In this document: positions 1-6,953 of the stretch, in pieces
Layout of the letters: each line of letters begins with the position of its first letter
How positions within the stretch are numbered: the stretch's first letter is position 1
Source of the DNA: Bacteroidales bacterium
Lineage (GTDB): Bacteria; Bacteroidota; Bacteroidia; Bacteroidales; SMBSF39
Direction of reading: 5' to 3'
Length of the DNA stretch: 7,710 nt
Assembly (NCBI GenBank): GCA_021107685.1
Contig: JAIOSH010000192.1
Span: 1 to 7,710, forward strand
Made by a program: the position numbers and the translations under genes
Notes under the pieces: model-generated
The model's input: only the letters and a program-made list of their open reading frames with translations
What the model was told of the DNA's origin: nothing
Databases searched by the model: none

Positions 1-1
1 G

Positions 2-1000
2 AAAGATTACAATACATTCAGATGTTCGGATAAATATTACCACCATGATTTTATTCCTAATAAAGAGGTTACTACTAAATGGGGTAACAGGACTTATTCT
101 GTGTTTACCAATTCACTTGGATTTAGAGATGAGGCAATTAGAGATATTACGCTTAAAACTTCAAAAAAAAGAATTGTTTTTTTAGGAGATTCTTATGTTG
201 AAGGTTTAGGTGTTACTTACAATGAATCTTTTACGGGTTTGCTGAACAACAGAATTGACACTTCTGAATTAGAAATATTAAATGCAAGTGCAGTAAGCTA
301 TAGCCCAAAATTATATTATCTGAAAACAAAATATCTTATTGAAAATAAAGGATTAAAATTCGATGAATTATTTGTTTTTATTGATATTTCCGACATTCAG
401 GATGAAATATTTTATAAGACTTTTGAACCGGGTAAAACAAATTCATTTAAAGATTTTTTTTATAAATTAAATAAATTTTTCAAGAGAAACTCATTTATAT
501 ATTATTCAATTTCAAATTTATCACAACAAAATAAAGGTATATCAAATACTTTTTATGCAGAAGAAAAAGCAAATATCAATGTTTGGTTCGAAAATATTGA
601 TGGATACTTAGACAAGAAAAACCCTGAAGAAGGACGATTTATATGGACTATAAATGAAACTGTTTTTAATAAATGGGGTAAGGAGGGATTGCGTCTATCC
701 GGAAATAATATGAAAATGCTTAATGAATTGTGTGAACAATACAACATAGAATTAACAATTGTAATTTATCCTTCACCTTACCAGATATATAGTAAAGATT
801 TAGATAGTAAACAGGTTAGATACTGGCGGGAATTTTCAGAAAAATATAAAATTGCATTTATCAATTTATTTCCTGATTTTATTAATAATTCAAAACCTGA
901 AGATATTTATAACAAATATTTCATACAGGGAGACACTCATTGGAACCCCGAAGGTCATAAATTAATTGCCGATAGATTAGTAGATTTTATAAAAGATTAA
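2..1000 (+). CDS. SGNH/GDSL-type hydrolase, 5'-truncated by window edge
   Basis: The frame is open from the left edge, so the start codon lies outside the window. The GTG at 101 is an internal Val codon: upstream codons continue a sensible protein leading into the NSLGFRD motif that commonly precedes the first SGNH block. Block I is GDSYVEG, with the presumed nucleophilic Ser encoded at 191-193. The C-terminal block GDTHWNPEGH carries the presumed catalytic Asp (932-934) and His (938-940), just before the end of the protein. Both ends of the triad are intact, so the enzyme is probably active. Family members are esterases, lipases or acetyl-hydrolases, often acting on cell-surface polysaccharide. 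The substrate cannot be told from this sequence. No membrane segment is visible in the part present; any signal or anchor would be upstream. The gene ends 79 bases before ald. The fold family is secure, the specific function is not. Confidence 0.85.
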   Translation, partial: KDYNTFRCSDKYYHHDFIPNKEVTTKWGNRTYSVFTNSLGFRDEAIRDITLKTSKKRIVFLGDSYVEGLGVTYNESFTGLLNNRIDTSELEILNASAVSYSPKLYYLKTKYLIENKGLKFDELFVFIDISDIQDEIFYKTFEPGKTNSFKDFFYKLNKFFKRNSFIYYSISNLSQQNKGISNTFYAEEKANINVWFENIDGYLDKKNPEEGRFIWTINETVFNKWGKEGLRLSGNNMKMLNELCEQYNIELTIVIYPSPYQIYSKDLDSKQVRYWREFSEKYKIAFINLFPDFINNSKPEDIYNKYFIQGDTHWNPEGHKLIADRLVDFIKD

Positions 1001-1079
1001 ATTTTCTGTTGCTTTTAATTAGAAAAATATTTATTTTTGACTTCTTTTCTGTAATGAATAAAAAATTTAAATAAAAATA

Positions 1080-2303
1080 ATGGGAACAGATCAAAAAGCT
1101 TATATAAAATTTTCAAATGCTGAAAAATTAATGCCGCAGGAAGAAGTGCTTGAAATCAATAAACAAAAAAGCACATTAACAGTTGGCATACCTAATGAGA
1201 CATCATTTCAGGAAAACAGGGTTTCTCTTGTACCACGTGCCGTTGGTCTTTTGGTGGCAAATGGTCATCAGGTTATAATAGAATCGGATGCAGGTAAGGC
1301 ATCTCATTTTAGCAATAATGAATATATTGAGGTTGGAGCAAGGATAGTATATACTTCAGAAGAGATATATAAAGCTGATATTATTTTAAAAGTAGCTCCT
1401 GCTTCATTATCTGAAATAGACTTGTTAAAATCAAGGCAGACAATAATTTCTTCCTTACACTTGACCGGACAGAATGATGAATATTTTAAGAATTTGATGA
1501 ATAAAAAGATAACTGCCATAGCGTTTGAATATATTAAGGATAAAACCGGTTCTTTTCCTGTTATACGTTCAATAAGCGAAATAGTAGGTGCTACTTCAAT
1601 TCTTATTGCTGCAGAATACCTAAGTAACCCTGAATATGGCAAAGGCATTTTACTTGGAGGTTTTCCCGGTATAACACCATCAGAGGTTGTTATCCTTGGA
1701 GCAGGTACAGTTGCAGAATATGCTGCTCGTACTGCATTAGGATTAGGAGCAATAGTTAAAGTATTTGATAATTCTGTTTATAAACTTCGCAGTTTGCAAA
1801 ATAATATAAATTCAAGAATCTTCACATCTATAATTCAACCAAAGGTCTTATTAAAATGCTTAAAAACAGCCGATGTTGTTATTGGTGCTGTTCATTCGAG
1901 CGAAGGTATAACACCTTGCTTAGTAACTAATGAAATGGTTAAACAGATGAAATTCGGTTCGGTAATTATTGACGTAAGTATTGACCAGGGAGGATGTTTT
2001 GAAACTTCTCATATTACAAATCACAAAAATCCAGTTTTTAAAAAATTTGATATAACACATTATTGTGTTCCGAATATTGCTTCAAAAGTACCTCATACTG
2101 CTTCTTATGCTTTAAGTAATTTTTTTACTCCAATAATATTAAAAATTGGTGAAGAAGGAGGCATTAAAAATATGCTGATGAATGATTATGGCATACGGCA
2201 GGGAGTTTATTTATTTAATGGTATTCTAACTAAAAGATATATTGGCGAATATTTTAACCTGCCTTTTCAGGATATTGAATTATTAATAGCTGCTTTTCAT
2301 TAA
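1080..2303 (+). CDS. ald: Alanine dehydrogenase (NAD-dependent)
   Basis: This enzyme catalyses reversible oxidative deamination of L-alanine to pyruvate and ammonia with NAD+ (EC 1.4.1.1) in the cytoplasm. The N-terminal catalytic half has GIPNE (36-40) and ENRV with Arg47, matching the pyruvate-binding Arg of the family. Lys104 (in IILKVAP) and His127 (in SSLHLTG) match the catalytic Lys and His. The Rossmann half has GAGTVAEYA (207-215) followed by Asp230 at the end of the second strand, which fits NAD rather than NADP. Asp302 in IDVSIDQGG is the conserved catalytic Asp. The CVPNIASKVPHTAS segment follows. At 407 residues it is longer than the classic enzyme of about 370, because about 33 residues precede the usual start at the GIPxE motif; such an extension is usual in Bacteroidota homologues. 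The ATG at 1080 is preceded by A/T-rich DNA without a Shine-Dalgarno; Met18 is an alternative start. It appears to be a single-gene unit. Confidence 0.95.
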   Translation: MGTDQKAYIKFSNAEKLMPQEEVLEINKQKSTLTVGIPNETSFQENRVSLVPRAVGLLVANGHQVIIESDAGKASHFSNNEYIEVGARIVYTSEEIYKADIILKVAPASLSEIDLLKSRQTIISSLHLTGQNDEYFKNLMNKKITAIAFEYIKDKTGSFPVIRSISEIVGATSILIAAEYLSNPEYGKGILLGGFPGITPSEVVILGAGTVAEYAARTALGLGAIVKVFDNSVYKLRSLQNNINSRIFTSIIQPKVLLKCLKTADVVIGAVHSSEGITPCLVTNEMVKQMKFGSVIIDVSIDQGGCFETSHITNHKNPVFKKFDITHYCVPNIASKVPHTASYALSNFFTPIILKIGEEGGIKNMLMNDYGIRQGVYLFNGILTKRYIGEYFNLPFQDIELLIAAFH

Positions 2304-2319
2304 GATTACATATAATCTT
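2302..2319 (+). terminator. Weak hairpin at the ald stop codon, possible terminator
   Basis: AAGATTA (2302-2308) and TAATCTT (2313-2319) pair perfectly around a 4-base loop, beginning inside the ald stop codon and followed by a T-rich run. The stem is short and has only one G-C pair, so it would be weak. Its position at the end of the gene is the main argument for a terminator. Confidence 0.35.
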
Positions 2320-2421
2320 TAATATTTATTTGTTAACATTTTATATGTTGAATTGTTTTTTTATTAATTTAGCTAACTAATTTGTATCTGTTTATAAAGT
2401 CAACAAAAATCAAAAAATCAC

Positions 2422-2563
2422 CGTCATTGCGAGAAACTGACAGTAGGGATTGTGTGATAGAGTTTCGTGGCAATCTGTTAATAAATAATGAATTAAGTTT
2501 CAAATAAACAGATTGCTTCTGAACGCCAACACACATGCTTTCCTACGGTTCATCGCAATGACG
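2422..2563. repeat. Palindromic REP/MITE-like element, 142 bp
   Basis: The ends are perfect 11-bp inverted repeats, CGTCATTGCGA at 2422-2432 and its complement at 2553-2563. A second perfect inverted pair, GCAATCTGTT at 2470-2479 and its complement at 2507-2516, sits near the centre. The sequence between these pairs is also recognisably related in inverted orientation, for example GTAGG followed by TGTGTG on each arm. The whole element is therefore one long imperfect palindrome. No coding capacity is present, so any movement would need an enzyme encoded elsewhere. Repeats starting with GTCATTGCGA are, from general knowledge, dispersed in many bacterial genomes. The copy number here cannot be judged from one window. 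Confidence 0.8.
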
Positions 2564-2613
2564 ACATTATAGACAGGCACTAATTACAAATCGTTTAATG
2601 TTCAATTGTTTAT

Positions 2614-2634
2614 GTAACGTATAACGTATAACTA
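2614..2634. repeat. Heptanucleotide tandem repeat (ATAACGT type), 3 units
   Basis: Three consecutive 7-base units are present: GTAACGT, ATAACGT and ATAACTA. The same heptad recurs at 2784-2818 and 4270-4290. Confidence 0.7.
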
Positions 2635-2686
2635 ATAATGCGAATCAAGAGTTGAAATTAATATATTTTTTACATGTAATAATCAG

Positions 2687-2714
2687 GTACTCGGTACTTG
2701 GTACTTGGTACTCG
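2687..2714. repeat. Heptanucleotide tandem repeat (GTACTYG), 4 units
   Basis: Four perfectly phased 7-base units are present: GTACTCG, GTACTTG, GTACTTG and GTACTCG. A degenerate fifth unit (TTACTGT) follows at 2715-2721. The last units form the left arm of the adjacent hairpin. Confidence 0.85.
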
Positions 2715-2746
2715 TTACTGTGTTGCACAGAACCCAGTGCCAAGTA
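2702..2746. repeat. Imperfect hairpin built on the GTACTYG array
   Basis: The tip is perfect, CTGTG (2718-2722) and CACAG (2726-2730) around TTG. The base is also perfect, TACTTGG (2702-2708) and CCAAGTA (2740-2746). The stem between them has several mismatches. No T-run follows that would make it a terminator. Confidence 0.65.
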
Positions 2747-2783
2747 ATAATTATCAATCATTTTTAACCCTTGATTCGTATTA

Positions 2784-2818
2784 ATAACATATAACGTAAA
2801 ACATATAACAAATAACTA
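2784..2818. repeat. Heptanucleotide tandem repeat (ATAAC type), 5 units
   Basis: Five in-phase 7-base units are present: ATAACAT, ATAACGT, AAAACAT, ATAACAA and ATAACTA. The array ends 32 bases before the usp start codon, so it lies in the likely promoter or 5' leader region of that gene. Confidence 0.75.
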
Positions 2819-2850
2819 ATACACGTATATCCCAAAAAAACTATAAAATA

Positions 2851-3699
2851 ATGAAACAAATAATAGTAGCAATAGACTTTTCAAAATGCTCTGTTCATGC
2901 ACTTGAATACGCCATTAATATTGCCAATAAAGTTAATTCAAATATACTTATGGTATGGGTTGATAATACAAGCAGTTCAGAGTCAGTCTTTCCCGAATCA
3001 CATTTAGATTTTCGTAAAGAAATTAATAATAATTTTAATGAACTGGTAGATAAATATAAAGATACATTAATTAATGGCGAAATAAGTTTTAAAATAAGAA
3101 AAGGAAAGGTACATAATGAAATAGCCAACCAGGCAAAATATGTTGATGCAGATCTATTAATTGCCGGAACTCATGGTGTCTCCGGTTTTGAAGAATTCTG
3201 GATTGGCAGTAATGCATACAGAATAGTAACTTATGCTCCTTGCCCTGTAATAACAATAAGAGCAGATTATAAATTTAAAAAATCAATCTCTAAAATAATT
3301 TTACCCATTGATAGTTCTCTTGAGTCGCGTCAAAAATTACCATTTACTTCAAAATTTGCCAAATATTTTGATTCGGAAATTCATGTTGTATCTTTATATT
3401 CTACTACTATAAAAGCAGTTAGAAATAGGGTTGATAATTATACTAAACAAGTCGAACAATTCCTTGAAGAGGAAAATATTAAATTTAACATAAGTATTTT
3501 AGAAGCAGATAATATTACAAAATCAACTATTGAATATGCACAAAATATTAATGCTGATCTTATTGCAGTTATGACAGAACAGGAAACAACAACTTCAAAT
3601 CTTTTCCTTGGAGCTTATGCCCAGCAAATGGTCAATCATTCATCTATTCCTGTTATAAATATTCATGCAAAAGAATTTATTCGTATTCAATCAAGATAG
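2851..3699 (+). CDS. Universal stress protein with two tandem Usp domains
   Basis: This is a cytoplasmic UspA-superfamily protein of 282 residues, the usual size for the tandem form. Domain 1 (about 1-137) starts with KQIIVAIDFS and carries a complete nucleotide-binding signature at 106-120: GTHG, nine residues, then GS. It is therefore predicted to bind ATP. Domain 2 (about 145-273) starts with SKIILPIDSS. Its equivalent region (MTEQETTTSNLFLGAYAQQ) lacks the first glycines, so nucleotide binding there is probably lost or altered. Such proteins are generally stress- or starvation-induced regulators; the partner of this one is unknown. The ATG at 2851 follows an A-rich leader without a Shine-Dalgarno, as usual in Bacteroidota. 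The SPOR-domain gene begins two bases after the stop, so the two are very likely cotranscribed. Confidence 0.93.
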   Translation: MKQIIVAIDFSKCSVHALEYAINIANKVNSNILMVWVDNTSSSESVFPESHLDFRKEINNNFNELVDKYKDTLINGEISFKIRKGKVHNEIANQAKYVDADLLIAGTHGVSGFEEFWIGSNAYRIVTYAPCPVITIRADYKFKKSISKIILPIDSSLESRQKLPFTSKFAKYFDSEIHVVSLYSTTIKAVRNRVDNYTKQVEQFLEEENIKFNISILEADNITKSTIEYAQNINADLIAVMTEQETTTSNLFLGAYAQQMVNHSSIPVINIHAKEFIRIQSR

Positions 3700-3701
3700 C
3701 A

Positions 3702-4118
3702 ATGAAAATCTTAAAGTGCTTTTTCATATTGTTTTTTATAAATTTTTCTTTTTTATCCTTTTCCCAGGATTTATCACAAGGAAACATAGAAGTAATTCAG
3801 GATATAAGAATAGACACATTAATCAAAAAACATATTTATCTAAATAAAGTCAAACATAATATTAAAGGATGGCGTATCCAGATTTTTTTTGATTCAGGTA
3901 ATAATTCAAAAAAAATGGCAAATGATACTAAAAATGAGTTTATTGATAAATTCCCACAAGCTGAAGCATATATAATTTTCCGCGCACCATATTATAAAAT
4001 CAGGGTTGGTGACTTCAGAACAAAAATGGATGCACAGCGTTTTCTCAAAGATATTATTAATGATTATCCTAATGCTTTTGTAATTAAAGATGAGATTAAT
4101 TACCCCAAATTGGATTAA
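3702..4118 (+). CDS. Small secreted SPOR-domain protein
   Basis: This is a 138-residue protein. Residues 1-22 form a signal peptide: Lys at 2 and 5, a Phe/Leu/Ile-rich core, and a SFSQD end typical of Bacteroidota cleavage sites. There is no lipobox Cys, so it is predicted to be a soluble periplasmic protein. Residues about 55-131 match a SPOR domain (peptidoglycan-binding, recognising denuded glycan): the opening GWRIQIFFDSG, a helix rich in Lys and Asn, then YYKIRVGDFRTKMDAQRFL. That last block is the most diagnostic part. Nothing else is attached, so it is a stand-alone SPOR protein rather than an enzyme. It follows the usp stop by two bases, which implies translational and transcriptional coupling to a cytoplasmic stress protein. 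A gene symbol is not justified. SPOR assignment is strong; its cellular role (division, envelope stress) is inference. Confidence 0.88.
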   Translation: MKILKCFFILFFINFSFLSFSQDLSQGNIEVIQDIRIDTLIKKHIYLNKVKHNIKGWRIQIFFDSGNNSKKMANDTKNEFIDKFPQAEAYIIFRAPYYKIRVGDFRTKMDAQRFLKDIINDYPNAFVIKDEINYPKLD

Positions 4119-4128
4119 TGGTAACTAA

Positions 4129-4266
4129 TTAGTGCTTGTACTAAAACGTTGGTTTCTTGTCATTTCGACCAAAGGGAGAAATCTCCATCAATCTGTATAT
4201 CGGGCATGAGATTTCTCCCTTTGGTCGAAATGACAGTTTTGAATAGTTTTTCGTTCAAGGCACTAA
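4129..4266. repeat. Long palindromic element with perfect 28-bp arms
   Basis: The arms at 4158-4185 and 4208-4235 are perfectly complementary over 28 bp around a 22-base loop. They begin TGTCATTTCGACC and contain GGGAGAAATCTC. An outer 7-bp inverted pair, TTAGTGC (4129-4135) and GCACTAA (4260-4266), frames it, with weaker pairing in between. The element is non-coding. It could act as a bidirectional terminator after the SPOR gene as well as a dispersed REP/MITE-like repeat. I recognise the TGTCATTTCGACC...GAGAAATCTC core as a motif seen repeatedly in Bacteroidota genomes; copy number here is untested. Confidence 0.88.
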
Positions 4267-4269
4267 CTA

Positions 4270-4290
4270 ATAACATATAACATATAACAT
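4270..4290. repeat. Heptanucleotide tandem repeat (ATAACAT), 3 perfect units
   Basis: ATAACAT is repeated three times without error, starting three bases after the palindromic element and ending 52 bases before the sixA start. It belongs to the same heptad family as the arrays upstream of usp. Confidence 0.8.
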
Positions 4291-4342
4291 CAACGATTAA
4301 CTTAAAAATTGAAATTTTTTATAACCTCAACAGCTACAAAAT

Positions 4343-4852
4343 ATGAAAACACTATATATTGCCCGTCATGCAAAATCATCATGGGATCACCCTGAACTGA
4401 TTGATGAACAACGTCCGCTTTTAGAAAAAGGTATAAAAAAAACAGGAATTATAACAGATTACCTTATTGATAATAATATCTCTGTTGATTTAATTATTTC
4501 CAGCCATGCTGTAAGAGCCTTGGAAACTGCGAAAATTATTGCTAAAGCCATTCATTATCCCGAAGATGAAATTATAATCAATGAACATATTTATTTTTCT
4601 GATATTGATGATCTGACAGAGCAATTATCTAATTTGTCTGACCAACTTAAATCAGTAATGATTGTAGGGCACAATCCTACACTGACAGATTTTGCAAATT
4701 ATTTATTAGAAAAAAAAATTGACTGGCTGCCAACTTCAGGTATTGTTAGTATAAATTTTAAAACACAGCATTGGCTTAATTTATTAGATTCAAGGAAAAC
4801 AACTAATTTTATTATTTATCCGGGATTATTAAAAAAAAGCAGAAATAAATAA
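4343..4852 (+). CDS. sixA: SixA-type phosphohistidine phosphatase (histidine phosphatase superfamily)
   Basis: This is a 169-residue cytoplasmic protein of the SixA branch of the histidine phosphatase superfamily. The N-terminal RHG-type motif reads ARHAKSSW, with Arg8 and His9 (the phospho-accepting His). Arg58 in SSHAVRALETA and His110 in VGHNPTLTDF complete the phosphate pocket, and Glu81 is a candidate acid. These match the known SixA layout, and the length is close to the usual 160 or so. SixA removes phosphate from phosphohistidine; in enterobacteria it acts on ArcB and on the nitrogen PTS protein NPr. Here the natural substrate is unknown. The next gene, ppk1, starts 20 bases downstream and its product works through phosphohistidine intermediates. 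That makes a functional link tempting, but it is inference. The ATG at 4343 follows a palindrome and heptad repeats; no Shine-Dalgarno is seen. Confidence 0.9.
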   Translation: MKTLYIARHAKSSWDHPELIDEQRPLLEKGIKKTGIITDYLIDNNISVDLIISSHAVRALETAKIIAKAIHYPEDEIIINEHIYFSDIDDLTEQLSNLSDQLKSVMIVGHNPTLTDFANYLLEKKIDWLPTSGIVSINFKTQHWLNLLDSRKTTNFIIYPGLLKKSRNK

Positions 4853-4872
4853 ATTTTAACCAATAATATAAA

Positions 4873-6930
4873 ATGACAAAAGATTCATCAATATATATAA
4901 ACAGGGAAATAAGCTGGTTGCATTTTAATGCAAGAGTTTTACAGGAAGCTATTGATGAAACTACTCCATTGATTGAAAGAATTAAATTCTTAGGAATTTT
5001 TTCTAATAATCGCGATGAGTTTTTCAGGGTACGCGTTGCTACATTGAACCGAATGATTAATATTAACAACTTAGATTATAAAGTTAAATACGACCCGAAA
5101 AAAATACTAAAAGAGATCAATGAAATTGTTACAAAACAGGAAAAAATATTTACTAAAACATATTTTAATATTGTTAAAGCCTTTGCAAAGAAAAATATCC
5201 ATATCATAAATGAGAAACAATTAAATGAAGAACATGGAAAATTTGTAAAAAAATATTTCCACGAAAATCTCAGAGCTTATCTGTTTCCTATTATGCTTGA
5301 AAATTTTCATCGTTTGACATCTCTGAAGGATAAATCTATATATCTTGCCATTGAACTGATAAGCACAAAAAATGAGCTAATAGAAAAATATGCATTAATA
5401 AAAGTACCAACAAGTTTGCTTTCAAGGTTTTTGATTTTACCGCAAATTGGTGATGAAAAATATATCATTCTGTTAGACGATGTTATTCGTTATTGTTTAA
5501 AAGATATTTTTTCTATTTTCGGTTATGATACTTTTAATGCTTATACCATAAAACTCACACGCGATGCTGAAATGGATATTGATAATGATGTTTCCAAAAG
5601 TTTCATCGAAATAATGAGTGAAAGCATCAAGCAAAGGAAAAAAGGAATTCCTGTCAGGTTTGTTTATGATGAAACTATTCCTGATAAATTTTTAAAAATC
5701 CTTACAAAAAAACTCAAAATATCAGAAAAAGATAATTTACGAAAAGGTGACAGGTATCATAATTTTAAGGATTTTATGTCATTTCCCCAAATTGGTACCG
5801 ACCAGTTAGTTTACCCTCCTTTTCCCCCATTACCGCATAAAGACCTTTCATTAAATAAAAGCATTATTGAAGTAATTAAACAAAAAGATATAATGCTTCA
5901 TTTTCCTTACCAGTCATTTCAATATATTATTGATCTTTTATGCGAAGCATCTATTGACCCCAAAGTAACATCAATAAAAATGACCTTTTATCGTGCTGCT
6001 AAATATTCCAATGTTATAAATGCACTTGTAAATGCAGCAAGAAACGGTAAATCAGTAACTGTATTTTTAGAATTACAGGCTCGTTTTGACGAGGAAGCCA
6101 ATATCATACTTACAGGGAAACTACAGGATGAAGGAGTTAAGATTATACAAACAATACCGGGCTTTAAAGTTCATAGTAAATTAATATTGATAACAAGAAA
6201 AGAAAATAATGAAAATGTTTTTTATGCTAATATTAGTACCGGGAATTTCAATGAATCAACTGCAAAAGTATATGCTGATGATAGTTTGTTAACAGCAAAT
6301 AAAAATATTACCGAAGATGTTGATAAGGTTTTTCATTTATTTGAGACAAGATATACTCCTCCCACATTTAAAAGCTTGATTGTTTCTCCCTTTGATACGA
6401 GAAATTTTTTCATAAGAATGTTGAATAATGAAATAGATAATTCAAAAGCAGGGAAAAATGCCTGGGCTATCATTAAACTGAATAGCCTTGTTGATAAAAA
6501 AATAATAAGAAAATTATACCAGGCAAGCCAGGCAGGTGTAAAAATCAAAATAATTGTCAGGGGAATATGTGTTCTCATTCCAGGTATTCCCGGATTAAGT
6601 GAAAATATTGAAGCATTTGGCATTGTTGATAAATTTCTTGAACATTCAAGAGTTTATATTTTTTGTAATAATGATGATGAAAAATATTATTTTGCTTCGG
6701 CAGATTGGATGCAGCGAAATTTCGACCATCGCATTGAAGTAACCTGCCCTGTTTATGATAAAGATATTCAAAAAGAACTGATGAAAATGCTGAAAATCCA
6801 ATTGAATGATAATACCAAAGCACGAATCATAAGCAAAAACAACCCTAACCAATACAGGAAAACAAATTCAAAGACAAAAGTCAGGTCTCAATTTGAGATA
6901 TATAAATATTTTCAGACCTTATTAGAATAG
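4873..6930 (+). CDS. ppk1: Polyphosphate kinase 1
   Basis: This enzyme polymerises the terminal phosphate of ATP into inorganic polyphosphate, reversibly (EC 2.7.4.1). At 685 residues it is full length for PPK1. The N domain opens with INREISWLHFNARVLQEA and continues to the NNRDEFFRVRVA block (around 45-56), both signature segments. The first phospholipase-D-like catalytic domain contains the TFYRAAKYSNVINAL and LELQARFDEEANI blocks, then KVHSKLILI with His434 and the STGNFNESTAKVYAD block. His434 corresponds to the phosphorylated His435 of the E. coli enzyme. The second domain has FLEHSRVYIF with His591, equivalent to E. coli His592, then the SADWMQRNFDHRIEV block. All key motifs are intact. 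It is probably cotranscribed with sixA, which ends 20 bases upstream. The ATG at 4873 has no Shine-Dalgarno. No ppx gene is present in the window, and no clear terminator follows. Confidence 0.96.
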   Translation: MTKDSSIYINREISWLHFNARVLQEAIDETTPLIERIKFLGIFSNNRDEFFRVRVATLNRMININNLDYKVKYDPKKILKEINEIVTKQEKIFTKTYFNIVKAFAKKNIHIINEKQLNEEHGKFVKKYFHENLRAYLFPIMLENFHRLTSLKDKSIYLAIELISTKNELIEKYALIKVPTSLLSRFLILPQIGDEKYIILLDDVIRYCLKDIFSIFGYDTFNAYTIKLTRDAEMDIDNDVSKSFIEIMSESIKQRKKGIPVRFVYDETIPDKFLKILTKKLKISEKDNLRKGDRYHNFKDFMSFPQIGTDQLVYPPFPPLPHKDLSLNKSIIEVIKQKDIMLHFPYQSFQYIIDLLCEASIDPKVTSIKMTFYRAAKYSNVINALVNAARNGKSVTVFLELQARFDEEANIILTGKLQDEGVKIIQTIPGFKVHSKLILITRKENNENVFYANISTGNFNESTAKVYADDSLLTANKNITEDVDKVFHLFETRYTPPTFKSLIVSPFDTRNFFIRMLNNEIDNSKAGKNAWAIIKLNSLVDKKIIRKLYQASQAGVKIKIIVRGICVLIPGIPGLSENIEAFGIVDKFLEHSRVYIFCNNDDEKYYFASADWMQRNFDHRIEVTCPVYDKDIQKELMKMLKIQLNDNTKARIISKNNPNQYRKTNSKTKVRSQFEIYKYFQTLLE

Positions 6931-6953
6931 TTAGATTTTGTAAAATAGAAAAT

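Larger units (their letters stand above)
2633..2786. repeat. 21-bp imperfect inverted repeat enclosing heptads and a hairpin
   Basis: The arms at 2633-2653 and 2766-2786 pair at 18 of 21 positions, sharing the core CGAATCAAG and its complement. They are separated by 112 bases. The interior holds the GTACTYG heptad array and the hairpin at 2702-2746. The outer ends abut or overlap ATAACNT heptad arrays on both sides. No coding sequence is present. The symmetry suggests a structured, possibly mobile or recombination-derived, non-coding unit. Confidence 0.7.
2304..2850. other. Repeat-rich intergenic region, no gene
   Basis: I see no convincing coding frame in these 547 bases. From left to right the region holds a weak terminator-like hairpin, an AT-rich stretch, a 142-bp palindromic element, a short heptad array, an inverted repeat enclosing a second heptad array and a hairpin, then a five-unit heptad array that ends 32 bases before the usp start. 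The usp promoter must lie here, but I find no clear TTTG/TAnnTTTG pair close to the start codon. Confidence 0.7.

Noticed and set aside
101..1000. GTG at 101 as the true start of the SGNH hydrolase
   Set aside because: The frame is open to the left edge and the upstream codons read as a normal continuation of the family's pre-GDS region.
1001..1079. Promoter for ald
   Set aside because: A TTTG occurs at 1036-1039, but the expected -7 position reads TAAAAAAT, a poor match to TAnnTTTG, so no promoter is called.
2614..2818. CRISPR-like repeat array
   Set aside because: The units are 7 bases and directly abutting, with no unique spacers and no cas genes nearby.
3665..3847. A + strand frame straddling the usp/SPOR junction
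   Set aside because: It overlaps two well-supported genes in another frame and its translation has no domain character.
5000..5070. Minus-strand frame overlapping the start of ppk1
   Set aside because: It lies inside the strongly conserved N-terminal coding block of ppk1 and is its complement shadow.
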